Positions 37,401 to 52,400 of a stretch of DNA of 64,000 nt are shown here, in pieces. The translations under genes and the position numbers were made by a program. The notes under the pieces are model-generated. The model was not told where the DNA came from, made no database searches, and saw only the letters and a list, made by a program, of their open reading frames with translations. How positions within the stretch are numbered: position 1 is the stretch's first letter; each line of letters starts with the position of its first letter. This stretch comes from Tachypleus tridentatus. Its lineage: Eukaryota; Arthropoda; Merostomata; Xiphosura; Limulidae. Location: the NCBI RefSeq assembly GCF_004210375.1, contig NC_134825.1:65525558-65589557 (forward strand), in the 5' to 3' direction.

Positions 37401-40400
37401 TTTTATTTGTTAACTTTAGATATTTTGATATATCTTCTAAAAAATGAATGCAAATTAAAAGAATAAATCAATCTGCTAAAAACTGTAAATGAAAGTTATT
37501 TACAGTCATGTAATGTAATGCCCCCGGACCCCCCTAGTCAGGCATGGCTGTGGTGCCTCTGGTGCCAGGCTATATACCTTTTCCTCTTTTTTTCATAAAT
37601 GTCATTGGCATGCCTGATTTAAAATTTTGAAGCTATAACAAAATGTTTAAACTTTTCATGAAGTTGATTTTACAGACCTATGATCATATTTCTCAATTAA
37701 ATATTTATTAACTGAAATTTTTAGGGAATGTTTTAAGGACTTTTGTCTTCAGTATAAATACAAAGAAACTGAAAGACATTTTTGAAGGCTGGTATTATAA
37801 ATATATGTATAACATATGTATGAGCTCTGTTTTTACGTAGACCATTGTGAAGCTTTGAAGATATCTATATAGCAATTTTCAGTTGGTCTGTTGTATGTTT
37901 TTATATTTACATTAATGTAAAACTTTTCATACAGTATTGGACAAAATAGCTTTGAAGTTTCACATGTAGGCAAAGATGTTTTTGAAGGGGGTTCATAAAA
38001 TTGAAAGTCAGTGTTTTGAGGCTTTCAGATTTGATTGAAATGATTTATTTTAAAAGTTGGTGTTAATATTTAAAGGAGGGGTTACCTCATTTAAATTAAA
38101 GTAGAACTATGTTTTTTTACATGCCCACCTGAAGATGGGCATCCATGCTGTTTATTTTGATTACTAGTACCCTAATGTTTATTGTATTTATTCTGTTATG
38201 TAATACATCACGTTTTGCATATTGGAGTAAAGTCTTGTTTATTACATTTACACCTAATATTAAGCTAAGTGAAGAAAGGTAAGGTTAAACAATACAAATG
38301 TCCTCCACATAACTCTATGTTGAAAAATTTCAGATGAAAGCCAGTCATATTTTTGCAATGATCTTACTTGCTAACCCAAAGCTATCTTGATCGTAGACTG
38401 CACTTTAAGGATTGTTACAATTACATACTTGTTGTCCTCATTCTCTTATCCTACAGAGCACCAGTCTTTTATATATAATCATTTCAAAACATGCTGATCA
38501 TGTGACTACCCATCACCAATCATACTGTGCCATCTGTACTAGTGCAATTAGCTTCCTCTATTGTTCTAGAACAATCCTTACTTTCTTGATTGATGTTTTA
38601 GTGTGAATGTCTTTTTAACTCACTTTCCATGTTACTAAAAAATTTTGATTGTGCTTGATCAAAAACTTGTATCTGTTTCATATACAATTTTTTATTTCTA
38701 TTGTTTCTACTTATTTGTTTGAGAAATATTTCTGTTATCTGAATTCTAATTTGCTCATGAATTTCAGATTTAATATGGCAGATGATGACAGTCAGAAATA
38801 TTTGACACGAGAGTCATGATTCATTGTGTTTGCTTGGGAAGTACAGTTTAAGGAGAGCTTGTGTCTTATGGTTGGCAAATGATTTCTTCCTTTCATGTTA
38901 CAATTTTTTTTTTGTGAGGAAGAATGCAACTACTGGTGTGGAAATTTCTACTGGACCTTCCACCACTTTCCACCATGTAATTTCCTGTTTGGTATTGTTC
39001 TTCCCACGAAATCTGTGATAAGTTTTTCAGCTTGTTTTCTTCATTTCCAGTAAGTATACCCATTTCTAGTGAGTCTGTGTGAGCTTGTGGAGATTGGCCC
39101 AGTTTCTTTACATGATAAATTAGGTCTTTCATGTCTTCTCTGCTCAGTATCTGGTAAGTCAGACTTCTATAATTATTTTATTATCTAAGTTAATTTAGTT
39201 GAAATTTCCATTTACTTTGAGTATTACTTTGTTTACCCATAACCACTACATGGCAATCTTGGCATATCATGTTCCTTTCTTTATGAATTTGATTGCCAAT
39301 CATTTATCTTAATCCAACCAAATTATTTCCATAGAGTGATCCAGTCTTCTGCAGATATTTTGGTGGGTGTGTTCTCAGCTAGGAATGTCACATATAATTG
39401 TTTGTCACTCACTGGAATGCCAAAATTCCTTCCTTTTCACCTCCGATTCCCCACCCTTTAGCTCTGGGGGTAGATTTATTTAGTCAAGATTGGAGGGTTC
39501 TTCATCCATATTCTACCTTCTGATCAACATCCTCTCCAGTCTTTCTCCTTATTCAGACCACTCCTTGTCATGTCCTTCTCATTGTTGTGTATTGGTCTGC
39601 TTGAATGTGGTTTCCTCTGCTTTGGCCCTTACTTGACTGTCGTCCTCTGCCCTTACTTCTGTTCAAGTCTCTCCTCCAACAACCACAGTCTAACATAGTT
39701 GATTGCAATATCCTCATTCTTTATCTTCATGCATGAGTTTTGTCCAGTTTCTTACCTTTAGTTCAGGGACTTGCCCCTTGTGTTGCTTCCTTCCTTTCCT
39801 GTTCAGGTTGACCTTCTACCTCGTCTGTGTCCCAGAGGCAGTGGTTATAATTGTTATAGCTCCAAACCGTGAATTTTGCAGTAATAGTCAGTATCAAAGG
39901 TGCTTCCCCAGGGCAGACCTTGGCCCCATTTGTCATGGCTTCCACTCATCCCTCAGTACCTAATCTTTCAAATTACTTTGCACATTTCTTTAGGATTTAA
40001 CTGTGTCAACTGTTTCTAGTTATAGGTCTGCCCTGACAAACACCTTCCAATTATTCCATTTCTAGACAGCTTTTTCCTCCACTTTTATTTTTTCTCCTTA
40101 TCAGTTTCATTTGTCTTGTCCATCCTTTGTCTTTCTTCACAATATTGGATTTCAGTTTTGTCCTTTATATCCTGTCCAGTTCTCCATTTGAACTCATTGC
40201 TGTGTGTTCCATGTACTGTTTTTTCCTTAAGTTCTCTTACTTCTTGCTTGCAGTTATTGTTCTGATATTTATGCTGTGGATGTTTCCTACATCATTTCCC
40301 ATTCCTTTTTGTAATCCTCTATCCAGTTTGAGCCTTCCTTTCATAGACTTCTTCTGCCTGGGGAGAAGGTTTGGCCTTCACTCTTGTTTCCCCTCAATGT

Positions 40401-43400
40401 GGATTCCTGTACATAGTTAGGGGACCTCCCAGAGAAGGTTCTGTACTTTCAGTTTACCTTCTCTGGGATCTAAACATCCATCTGCATGTTTGCTGTGCTT
40501 GGTGATCCATGAAGGGGAGGAGAGGATTCTGGTGATTGAGGGGTTCAACTGTAACACACCATTTTGGCCTTGAATTCCTGTAGACAGGGAATCCTGGGGT
40601 GCCCCCCATCAAGATCAATCAGCTAGTCCATTTGGGTCAGGGTCAACTGAGTGCCAGAGTAGGATGTCCTCAACAGGTGTAGTGGACATTGTATGATACT
40701 GGTGTTCGGGTATAGTGCTCACAAAAGCCTTGTGTTGCTGCAGTGATCTTATATGGCACTCTAGTGCATCCTCTCATAGGGCTCATGGTTGATGGGGTCA
40801 GTGGGCACCAAAATATTATTTTTTTATTATGGATACCCCTCAAATTAAAAAAATAAGCAAGCATGACAGTATAGAGAAAAATCTGACTACTGGCAAACAA
40901 CTGCACATTGATGACTGTATGGTCAAACTCACAACTTGAATTTGTCCTGCAATTTTTAATTATACATTCTTTAACTGAAAAACCCTTTGGGTAGATGTCT
41001 TCATTTTTTATTCAGAATGGTTTAGAAGGACTTGCTGGTTCACATAGATCAGTAAAAAAAATTATGGTCTGAGGACATTTTAGTGGAAACAGCTTCGTCA
41101 CAACATTCCAAATTCCTCTTGGAGTCAAAGGCCATCGGGAATATACCCATTGAGGTTACTCCTCATTCTACTTTGAATTCTTTCAAAGAATTTATAGCTG
41201 AGAGGGATATAAAGACCATTCCAGAGTCAGAAATCCTTGCAGGTTTTTTCATCCAAAGTGTTACAGCTGTGTGCTGAATTTTTGCTCATAGAGATGGAAT
41301 TATGGAGCCAACAAATGTTCTAATTTTAACATTTACAACACCACATCCTCCTACCACAATCAAGGCAGAATATCTGAATAGTAAGGTACAGCCTTATATT
41401 CCTAACCCCGTTAGATGTTTTCATTCTCAACAATTTGATCACTCAAACATCTTGCTGTGGTTCCTTAACATGTGCCCATTGTGTTAGTAAAGACCATGAT
41501 GCTTTTGAATGCCAACTAGAACTGCATTGTATTAACTGTAATGGTCCACATCCTTCCTATTTTACTTCTTGCCCTAAATGGGTGGAAGAGAAAAGTATAA
41601 TGTCTCAAGGCAGTTTATAATAGTACTTATCCAGAAGCTCAGAAATTACTATTCCCAATTCCATTTCAGACTTGTGCTGCTGTAATCTATTCCACTACTA
41701 CAATAGGAGTCCAAACAGACCTTTCTGTGCCTCCAACAGAATCTGTAACAGTGCATCTTAATCTAGTACCCTCCAAAATCAACAAAGTTAACGAATCAGT
41801 ATCCACTATCTCTGTCCCTACCACATCTTCCAGTCATTACCCAACTTCACCTTGTTCAAGCCTAGGTGTTTCCATAGGGTCTTCCTCTCTTGACACCCCA
41901 AAAATTAAGCAACCCATTTGTCTGTACATCCTCAATCACTGGAACGTACGTCTAGAAACTCCAACCTTCCTACTTGATCCAGAGCAGGATCATTAGAGAG
42001 TGATCAACCCACACCTAGTAAAAAAACAAAGTGCGGTTTAAAGCATAAGGTCTCCATGCCATATTCTCCTCCAAAATAAAGAAAAATGGCCACGCTATTC
42101 CAATGGAACTGTCGAGGTTTTCAATCAAATGTGAAATGACATCAAGGATTTGATTGACTTTTATCATCCCAAATGTCTTTCTTTACAGGAAACATTTTGA
42201 AAACCTGCTAATAGAATCACAATTCAACCATACTCGTATACCAAAATGACAGGTCATGTTTAAAGGACATGGGGGAGTGGCACTGCTGGCTGACCAATAT
42301 CTGCCCACCTGGTCCTTGTCATTGAATATGCACTTGGAGGCTGTAGCCATCTGTATCTCCTTGGGTCGTACTATCACTGTTTGAGTATCCCTGTACCTTA
42401 CCCTTGGGAAAAAATTATCCCTCAGACCTTGATGCCCTCATTGAGCAACTGCCAACCCTCTTTTTAATTTTGGGGGATCTTAAAGGGCATAATGGGCAGC
42501 CCTCTGGGCTGGTTAAAGTATTGATGTGAGGGGTTGTGCTATAGAGCATATGCTCCTGAATCACAACCTGTCTCTCTTCAATACTGACTCTTACACTTAT
42601 TTTCATGCACTCAGTCAGTCATTTACTGCTATAGATCTTTCTATCTGCTCCCCTTCACTTTTCACTTGCTTTTCTTAGGAGGTTGACATCAATCCATGGG
42701 GTAGTGATCATTTTCCTATCATATTAAGAGAGATTGGCCATGGTCAGTTCCACCTGACCTGTGTGTCTCAGTGGATGTTGGACCAGGCCAACTGGCCCTC
42801 TTTCACTGCTGTCTCAGAACTTGATCCTGTCATCTTATGTAAATTATCAATAGATGATTGTGTAACAGCAGTATCTAGCTGTATTGTCCAAGCAGCTGCT
42901 CAGTGCATCCCCAAACCTTGACATTTTTCCCACAGCATCCCCACCATTGGTGGAATTCTGCTTGTTCTATAACACAAAAAGCTCAGAAACGTGCTTGGGA
43001 TAAATTTCATAGATATCCCACACTTGCAAACTGCATTGCATTTCAGCAAGCCCATGCACAGGCTCGGCGAGTTAGACATCAAAGCCAGAAGGAATCTTGG
43101 ATTAAATATACCTCCAGCATTTATTTCTTCAACTACCAGTTCAAAAGTCATGTGTGACATTATCCAGAAGGTGAGTGGATGGTATACTTCTATCCCCCTC
43201 TCTATCTTAATATTCAATGGCCATGAAGTTGCTGATGCTCAGAGCATTGCCAATACTTTTGGTGAATGTTTCTCTCATGTATCTAGTTCTTCAAACTCAT
43301 CCCCTTCCTTCTTAGCTATTAAAACATGAGTTGAACATCTGCCTCTTTCCTTTTCAACTGATCATCCCTATGACTACAATCACCCTCTTACACTGGTGGA

Positions 43401-46400
43401 ACTCAAATTTGTGCTTCATCGGTCTGGCAATACATCAGTTGGACCTGATGATATACATTATAAGATGCAACACCACTTTTCTCCTGCTTCTCTTACTATT
43501 CCCCTGGCTGTCTTTAACTGGATATGGCAGGAGAATGTCTTTCTTGATGCTTGGTTCCAAGCTATTGTACTCCCTATTCTTAAACTTGGGAAGGATCCAA
43601 AGATTCCTTCGAATTACTATCCCATTGCTTTGATGAGTTGTCTCAGTAAGACCTTAGAGAGGATGATTAATGCTCGTCTTGTTTGGTTTCTTGAATCAGA
43701 CAACCTTCTCTCACTCACTCATTGTGGGTTCTGAAGACAATGCTTGATGACATTCCACTTAATTCGCCTTGAAACGTCAGTTAGAGAAGTCTCTTTAAAG
43801 CAACAACATCTTGTTTCTATTTTTTTTTATTTAGAGGAAGCTTATGATACAACATGGAGATATGACATCTTGTGAGACCTTCACTCATATGGATTGTGTG
43901 GCAATTTACCACTTTTTATAAAGCTTTTTTTAATGAACAGCCAACTCCAAGTCTGTGTGGGCTCAACACTTTCTTATTTTTTTCCCACAAGAACTTAGTC
44001 CCTCAGGGTTGTGTTCTGAGTGTCACACTTTTCATTATAAAGATTAATGCCATCAGTGAACAGCTACCCCCTACATTTGCAAATGGTCTTTTCATTGATA
44101 AATTTTACATCTCATGTCAATCATCAAACATGAGGTTTATTGAGTGGCAGCTACAAACTGCAACCAATCATATACTGAAGTGGACCACAGCAAATGGTTT
44201 TCACCTTTCTCTCTCTAAAACTAATTTCTGCTGCCAATAGGGGTATTCATCCAGATCCAGAACTTCGTTTTGATGATGCTGTACTTCCTGTCATCCATGA
44301 GGCAAAGTTCTTAGGTCTTATATTTGACTGTACATTAAACTTTAGTTCCCATATCAAGCAACTTTGTGCCAAAGGTATAAGAGGACTGAACATCCCCCAT
44401 GTTCTCTCTTCCACCTCTTGGGGAGTGGATCGATACTCCATGCTTACAATTTATCATGCCCTTATCCGATCCAAACTTGGCTATGGGTCTATGAATTATG
44501 GTTTTTTCATAACCTCAGCACTGAAAATGCTGGATCCTATCCACCATCAAGGGCTCCGGCTTTGCACTGGGGGCTTTCGTTCTTCTCCAGTCCAAAGTTT
44601 GTATGTGGAGTCCCATGAACCCCACTCTGTATATTTGCTATTTGCAACTGTCTCTTATGTATGCTTCCAAACATCGATATTTACCACAGTATCCTACTTG
44701 GGGTTGTGTTTTCCATCGTCAGTGAGACACACTTTTCTATAATAGAAAATCTACCATTGTTCCTTTTAGCCTCCTTTACATTCAGGCACAATCAGAAAAA
44801 TTGGATGTATCTTTGAATAGCATAGCAGTATCAACAGTTTAGTCATCTGAGGAAGGCTGATACTCCAGATTGGAAATATTGCTCTTTATTTGCTGAACAT
44901 CTTTCAAATGATCCATCCATTTCCATATATATATGGATGGTTCAAAATCAGTTGACTCTGTAGGTTCTGCCATGGTTTGTTACAGTTTAGTTGTAGCACA
45001 CAGAATCCCTTCTACAGTTTCTGTGTTCACTGTCAAATTGTATGCCATTTCTCTTGCCCTGAATCATATTGAAACTATGCAATATACGAATTGTACGATC
45101 TATACTGCTTCACTCAGCTGTCTATTGGCTCTGACATCATTCCATGTTAGTTACCATCAGTATCCAAAACAAACTGGCTCATCTCTCTCTATCATCTATC
45201 TCTGTCCAGTTTTTTTGGATTCCAGGTTATGTTGGTATTCATGGAAATGAGCTAGTTGACAGAGCAGCAAAGTCCTTCTGCTCTGACTCTATCACCACTG
45301 TCCCTGTTCCATACATGGACTATGGTTCAGTTATCAAAACCCGACTATACACCAGTTTGCAGTCGACCTGGAGTGAGCAACGAAATAATAAGCTTTTTCA
45401 ACTCAAGCCTTCTTTAGCTCTTTGGCTATCTTGTTTCTGTTCTATAAAGATAGAAGGGAGGAAGTTGTTTTGGCTAGGCTATGCATTGGTCACAGTTTTT
45501 TAACTTACTACATCCTTTTATCTGGTACTGATACACTAATGTGTGGTCTGTGTGGCACTAAGGTCACAATTGTACATATTTTATTATTAGGCCATCGTTA
45601 CAACCAAGAATGAGGACGCAGTTTTAAACATATTTTTAAGGTAGGTTTGCCCTTGACATTAGCTAATGTCATAAGTGATACTGGCTGCCTCACTCACATT
45701 TTTACATTAAAAGCCTCTTTTTAACTTAATTTAAGGTTTTTATTGAACTATACACTGTTTTAGCATGATTTCTTTTACACATTTTACTTTTCTTTTGACC
45801 TGAACCCAGGACTGTAAAGGCAAGCTTCAGGTGACTGATAGTAAGTTTGAACTTAATGCTTGTCTTCCTAGCAGGTCTTAATTTTACATATTTTTACCTT
45901 CATTTCCATATACCATTATAGTGAGTGTACTGTTTGGCACAGACAGCCTTGTAGCTTTGTGCCAATGAGCATGAAATACCTACCTCTCTTGTTTCCTTAT
46001 CTTCCATTTTCCACCTGTTTTTGTTTTCTCATTCGGTTCCAGATAGGCTTCTTTGTCTGGTTCTTTCCCCAAAATGTTATATGGCTTATACTCTCATATT
46101 ATCATTCCCATCTATTTGTTTGAAGGATTCCTTGTGTGTCATGTGATCTGACCCATGTTGCCTACACTGATTGGGTTTATCAACTCAGACAAGTAGTCTA
46201 TTCTGACATCTCTGTGTAAGGTCACCACCTGCACGGTGTTTCTTTGTATCTAGATCATTACCTGTGTTTTCAACTGCTTGTCATTGGAGGAGATTGGTCA
46301 AGATAGGATGTGGACAATGCAATACATTTGTTGTGCATTATTTGCATAACCTTGCTGTGTCTTCTTCCTATGGGGAATCTACACACTTCTATTTCCCTTT

Positions 46401-49400
46401 GACTGGAGTAAGTTAACATTTTACTTTTTTCTATACTTTTTTAGTTGGCACATATCACATTTCAGGATCTCACCTGATGGTAGATGTTGCCTTGTCAGGT
46501 GTGTGATAGGCTGGTGCTTCCAATTTGCAGCTGCCAATTCTTGATAGTGAGGATTGTTCTTATAAATGGCATATAATGACTGGGGGAGGGTAGTCACATG
46601 ATAAGCACATGTTCTGAAATATTGCATGTCAGGGTTTTAGTATAAGTAGGTGTCTGTGACTTGTCAGCAATAAATGTCAACAGTAAATGGAAAGCATTTA
46701 ATATCTATTAAAACAAGTCAAAAATATGTACAAAAATTCCCTTCTCTTGTCAAAAGTCCACTCTGATTCAATTACTTTAGAATCCAACTGTCAAAATTTT
46801 TCTGCTCTTATACAGTCTGCAATATATTCATTTTTGTTACTATATGGATTACCACAGTTGTATCCAGAGCTTTAAATAATCCTATTTTTCATCAAAGTTC
46901 ACACATTTCAGTTACTTTAGAACCTAGTTGATAAGACATTTTCTTTGTTACAATACAGCTGTAAAACACACTGTAGAAATCACCTGTTAAGGCTAATCAC
47001 TCACATGACAGCACAATTCTTAGTTTTCTTTAACTAACTTTTTATTAACTTGCTGTATCTGCATGCATTTATAATATGTGATAAAATATAACTATCTAGC
47101 CCTCTAATAGCAACAATATTGCACATAAGTAGAATGACTTTGAAGCTTCGAGGAAGATGACATCAACAATATCACTAGAACCTAGTACAACAATAATAAA
47201 ACATATATAGGGTATGATTTGTATAGTTACATAACAAACTTGTCACAACTATTACATTTAAAATATTTAACGTTTAGTCTCTTGTTTGGAAATAAAGTAA
47301 ATAATTATTAAGCTAAATAGTCTTGTATATCCAACAGTAAGATCTTTTTCAAGAGCAATATTCAAAATATTTTTGTATTATATACAAAGACTGTTCTAGT
47401 TCATACAGTAAGTCTCCTTATATAGTCTGCACTAATATTTGCTGTTTCTTTGTTGGTCTCTCTTTACACTGGGCCTCTGGTAGGACTTCACCTTGACAGT
47501 ATCTTTTGTTTTTGCTTTGATCTTGTGTTGCTCAAGATTTGTCTTTCCATACCTAACTGTATACTGACACAGTTGTTATGTAATTTTCTTCTGCTTGCCA
47601 CTCAGTTCTGCATTGATGTTGATGTCTTTACATGTCTTCTCTCCACTTAATGATCTTAAGTCTAGTAGGTCTTCTGGTTCTATTACAAAGTCATTGTACT
47701 CTGGTTCTACATCTGCAACAGCCACAGCTACCATATCCATCTTTGCTGTGTCTGTTAGGTTGTCTTCCATTTTAAAGTACCTCTTCAATAGATTGGCATG
47801 CCTGATCTATGTCTTCCAGTTTACTTTCACCTAGACCCAGCATGACCAGGTGGTTAAGGCACTTGACTTGTAATCCGAGGGTCCTTGATTTGAATCCCCA
47901 TCACACCAAACATGCTCACCCTTTCAGCCATGGGGCATAAAAATGTGATGGTCAGTCCCACTACTCATTGGTAAAAAATAGCCTAAGAGTTGGCAGTGGG
48001 TGGTGATGACTAGCTGCCTTCTCTCTAGTCTTGCAGTGCAGATAGCCCTCATGTAGCTTTGCACAAAATTCAAACCAAACTAAACCCATGAACCTACCTT
48101 CAGGATGTCACTTTTCATGCCATGAAGGGGCTTGCTAGTTGCTTTTCTTCTTCCCTTAGGCTCTTATGATGACTTCAGATGCCTACTCTGTCTAGTTCCT
48201 CCAAATTTCTTCTACCTCATATATTTCCAATCACCAAGTTGTTTATTAGTGCCTTCATACGTATGGCCTCAAGGTGTCTCCCACATAGTAGGGAGTATCC
48301 ACCTTTATGTTAATGAAGGGAAGTTTTTTCATTGTCCTATCAGTTAGCACACATGATTAATTCATTTTTAAGTTAAAGACCAAATACAGTTGTACACTTA
48401 ATACATTATTTTTTTTATTTTTTGAATTTTATTTAATCTTAGGTGATGCATTTTTCAAAATTACTAAAGATGAAATTTTTTGTATCATTAACTTCAGTTT
48501 AAAATTGTCAGAGAGAGAGAGATAATATGGAGGGAGTAGCATATGAAATGCCACAATTTACATACAAACCTACTTACAATATTAAGAAATCACACAATAT
48601 CAAAAGTAAATAAATCACAAAACAAACTATCTAACTTAGAATATTTTAATGCAGAACCTCATTTTTTCTGAAGTAATTTGGAAAACTTAGATACTATTTA
48701 TATTACATGACCAAACATAAGTATGTAATTCAAACTTCCTGAAGACAAAGATTTTTACTGATTTATGCTAATACTCACCATCATTTGCTTGAAGAACTCT
48801 CAATTCTTTAAATTTAGATTTTCCAAGACAAAATTAGAAAAGTAATTTTCAACACACAAACACATAGACGTCAAAAAGAATTGTGTAGTCAGCCTAGTTT
48901 CATGTTCAATAAGATAGTATACTGTTTTATAGTTTATGTATATGAAAGTATATTTTTGGGTATTTATTTACTGTTGTTAATATCATCACAAAACAAGAAG
49001 TATTGTGGTTGTTTTGTGCAGTACTTCTCAGATGGATGTTTTTAAAGTGTCATTGAATATCTTTAATAGTTTTAACAAAATGCTGTTTATTTCAGAATTT
49101 GTTTTTCAAAGTGAATTTCCCAACAAATGAAAACTTACACATGGATTTGTTATAAATTTTGACTTTTTTTTTTTTTCAGGGACATGCCACAAATGTGGAG
49201 AGAAAGTTCTTGGAGAAGGTAGTGGCTGCAGTGCAATGGATCAGCTGTACCACATATCTTGCTTTACATGCTCTATTTGCCGTAAGTGTTCAGTTTTTGG
49301 TAAAGCCTTTCACCCTAAGACTTCTAATAAGTAACAATAGTACAGAAATCAATTTACCAACAACTGTTTAGAATGTATTTTTCAATTGTGTTTATATTTT

Positions 49401-52400
49401 CTTGAGAGATGAGTTTACATTGATGGAAGGCAATCATGATACTAATATATTTGTAACTAAGCACTAGTTATGTTAAGAAGTTAATTCATAACATACTACT
49501 AAATCTGAAAGTAGCATTTAAGCAAACCATTCATACTGGAGGACATGAGAAAGTATATTCCCCCCCATCCCTTTCAGCAATAATCTTTACATGTACAGTA
49601 CTACCTCTATAGTCTTCATGTGTGTTTCTGGTGATGTGAGGATAGTTGAGTTCCCTTCTTGAGATCTATGTACCATATTAGTACTGACATTAATGCGTTC
49701 AAATTAGGAATAAATACATAAATAATTATATTAAAAGCAATAATAGAGATAATACATAATATTACACTAAAATGTTATTTTTATGTTGGTAATGGTTTTG
49801 ATGAGGAGGGTATGGTGATTGAGGGATGAGAAAGAAATTAGTGATCATCTTTTGGCCCTAGGTCATCTGGGCTTGAGGTAACAGAATGGTCATCATCATT
49901 GTTGTGTATTGAAGAATACTTCAGATAATGCACAAGTATATGGGTACTACTTGTAGTTGGATCACAAGAATTAGACCTTAGGGATTGAGGAGGTGTCACT
50001 TGCTCTTTTAAAGCTGTGTGTGATCTTGGATTGAATTTCGCTTGTACATTGTATGTAGGTTGTTTGAGATAACATCAAGTGTGCATTCATGATTTGTAAT
50101 CAGGTCCTAACTCCATAAAGGGCTTAACCTTTGTCAACCATAAAAGTGAGGGAATACAATTGAGGTTGTTATTGTCACTGTTATCATGAAACTTGGTAGC
50201 AGGATTGGTGACTATCTTCACAGTTTTAATATCAGTAAGGAGATCTGTGGTGAGAGCATGCATATCAACATCCAGCCACCTCTCAGTTGCTTCAGTGTGT
50301 GCTACTGGTTACTTGATTGAGCTGCATGTATTCACAACACCTTCTATTGTTTTGCATTGCCTTACAATGATCCCATTAAATGCTTTTACTTCAAGATTAG
50401 GTTCAAAGACAGTGGGCAACCATAATTTACACCAAGATCACTGTCAGTTTACAGGTTTCACCTTCTAAGCAGCTGTGGTTTCCCATATTGCATCCTTGAT
50501 GGTAAAATTCTTGGCACACAGCTGTCAAACAGTTGTTGATGTGGTAACTCAGAAAAGAGTTACAGTAATGGCTTTTTAAGTTCATGATCATACCCTGATG
50601 ATCAATAGGTGAAGTGAGTTGTCACAGTGGTAGCAAAAACACTACAAAAGTGGTTGAATTAGTCATGCAAGTTTCTTCCAAGTGTGACTTTGCATTGTCT
50701 TGCAACAACAGTGCCTTACATTCTTCACGTAACTTGACTTACTTAAAGTACTTCTGATAAATTTGCTCTCATCCATGAAGTCTTGTTGTGTCTGTAGTGC
50801 CCAAGTAAAACTTGCTTCCTAAGAGTCTGTAATGCTGCAGATTTCTCTGTCACCAGCAACTTCTGTTTGTGTTCCTGCAACCTTTGAGGTTATTTTTAAT
50901 TTTCTTTACCAGGGGTTTGGTATCACCAGCTGAAGTACAAGACAGCAGTCATCCACAGAACACTCCAGTTTCATCAGCATTATACACTTTTTCTGGTAAA
51001 AAGTTGTTTCCTCTCACAGTGTTTTTTTCAAAATCTTTAACATATTTGTAATGAAAATATCCACTAATACTTTTTCTCCTGCCAAGTTCAGCAAACATTC
51101 TGTTACTTTTTAAAATAACTTAATCACCCCAGAGAATATGCACTCTTCTCTTGCTATTCCATTTTTAGAAAGAATCCTTTACCTTTTTGCTTGCAAAATG
51201 GCATCACTTATGATTTGACCAAGTAATCAAACCTGTTTAAACTATTTATATATATTGTGCTATCTGTAAGAAGAATCCTTGATTCTTGCAGTGTTTTCCA
51301 TTCACAGTTGTTCTGCTTGGAAAATTGCATATGTAAATAAGCTTTCGTAATATGTACCTTTTGTTTAAGCCATATGCATTAAGCAAATTACACTCCACTA
51401 ATGATGCCATGCTTTCACCTCCTATCCAAATGCATGAGGATATATCCACCCATCCACTTGAATTTTATGGTTAAGGATAGCATATAATGCTCTAAAAGTG
51501 TATAGGTAATGAGCTGATGTTTCTAGTGTTTGTGGTGCTTATTTTCAAAGATTTAAAACTGTGCACATAGAGAAGCTTTGTAAATAAAGAACATGAAAAA
51601 TTATAGCATATACACGATTTCAATCAATTCTATCTAGTGCCAAGTTAGACTGATATTTACACAACTAAAAGCTTAATAAATCCATTAACATCTTGCATTT
51701 CAAAACTCTACGTTACATGTGTTGATGTACTTGTGTCACAAAAAAATGAAATGTGACATGTACAGTATTTAAAGTGAGAGCTGTTTACAGTTGTATTAAA
51801 CTTCTAGTTGTGTAAGTACAAACTGCTGTGTTCTGATCATTCATTTGATTTTATACATAAATGGCAATCATTGTACATACTTAATGTTTGCTAACTCTTT
51901 ATACATAGCATCTCTAATGGTTTTAATGTGTAATGTAATTAAAAGTCCACACATTACATCTCAATTAAGCAGTTTTTGAATGAATTCTAATTTCACATTA
52001 GTCACTTCTTTTTTCTTTGAACAGTTGAGAAACAATTTTTGTACATATTTTTGAATTAATGGACTGCTACCAAACATGATACACTCAAGCTTCTTATATT
52101 TTGTTATTGTTTTGTTTTTCTTATGCTGAGGCCAAGCTCTTATTGTGACAAAAGACAGTTTTAATCTAATACTAGATGAGTTAATGAAGAAGCTAGGTAA
52201 TGTATTTGCAAGCCAACAGCCAGCATTACTATTATATTGAATAGGAGAAAAGTTGTGTTGTGGGTTTGAACCCCAGAAAGTAACTGTTTTTCATTGTATT
52301 CCTATATAGCTTCTATTTTTTTTAAGTGAAAAACTTAATTTATTTAAAGGGATTGTAGCCAAAACAATTTTCATTGTATTATTAGTTACTAACATTTAAG

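Larger units (their letters stand above)
39400..45968 (+). mobile_element. Near full-length but dead non-LTR retrotransposon with RNase H (I/Jockey-like)
   Basis: Order of parts: GC-richer 5' UTR (about 39.4-40.83 kb, left edge uncertain); ORF1 from ATG 40,829 with CCHC knuckles near 41,430-41,580; endonuclease from about 42,087 (WNCRG at the start, GSDHFPI near 42,705); reverse transcriptase 43.4-44.4 kb; RNase H 44.93-45.28 kb ([27 protein letters not shown]); a 3' UTR; and a terminus at about 45,930-45,968 (GGCACAGACAGCCTTGTAGC, TTTGTGCCA). Many stops and frame breaks. Catalytic residues are also lost: RT motif A has FFYLEEAYD where FFDLE is expected, the FVDDF-type box reads FIDKF, and the RNase H FTAELYA box reads FTVKLYA. 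It lies sense-oriented in LIM gene intron 3. Confidence 0.85.

Noticed and set aside
47576-47788. 70-codon minus-strand ORF (acidic, [11 protein letters not shown])
   Set aside because: No splice or start context, no family signature, and it sits in a gene-free part of intron 3. Too weak to call.
50193-50468. 91-codon plus-strand ORF
   Set aside because: Overlaps and lies antisense to the Tigger transposase relic, whose minus-strand frames make better protein sense.
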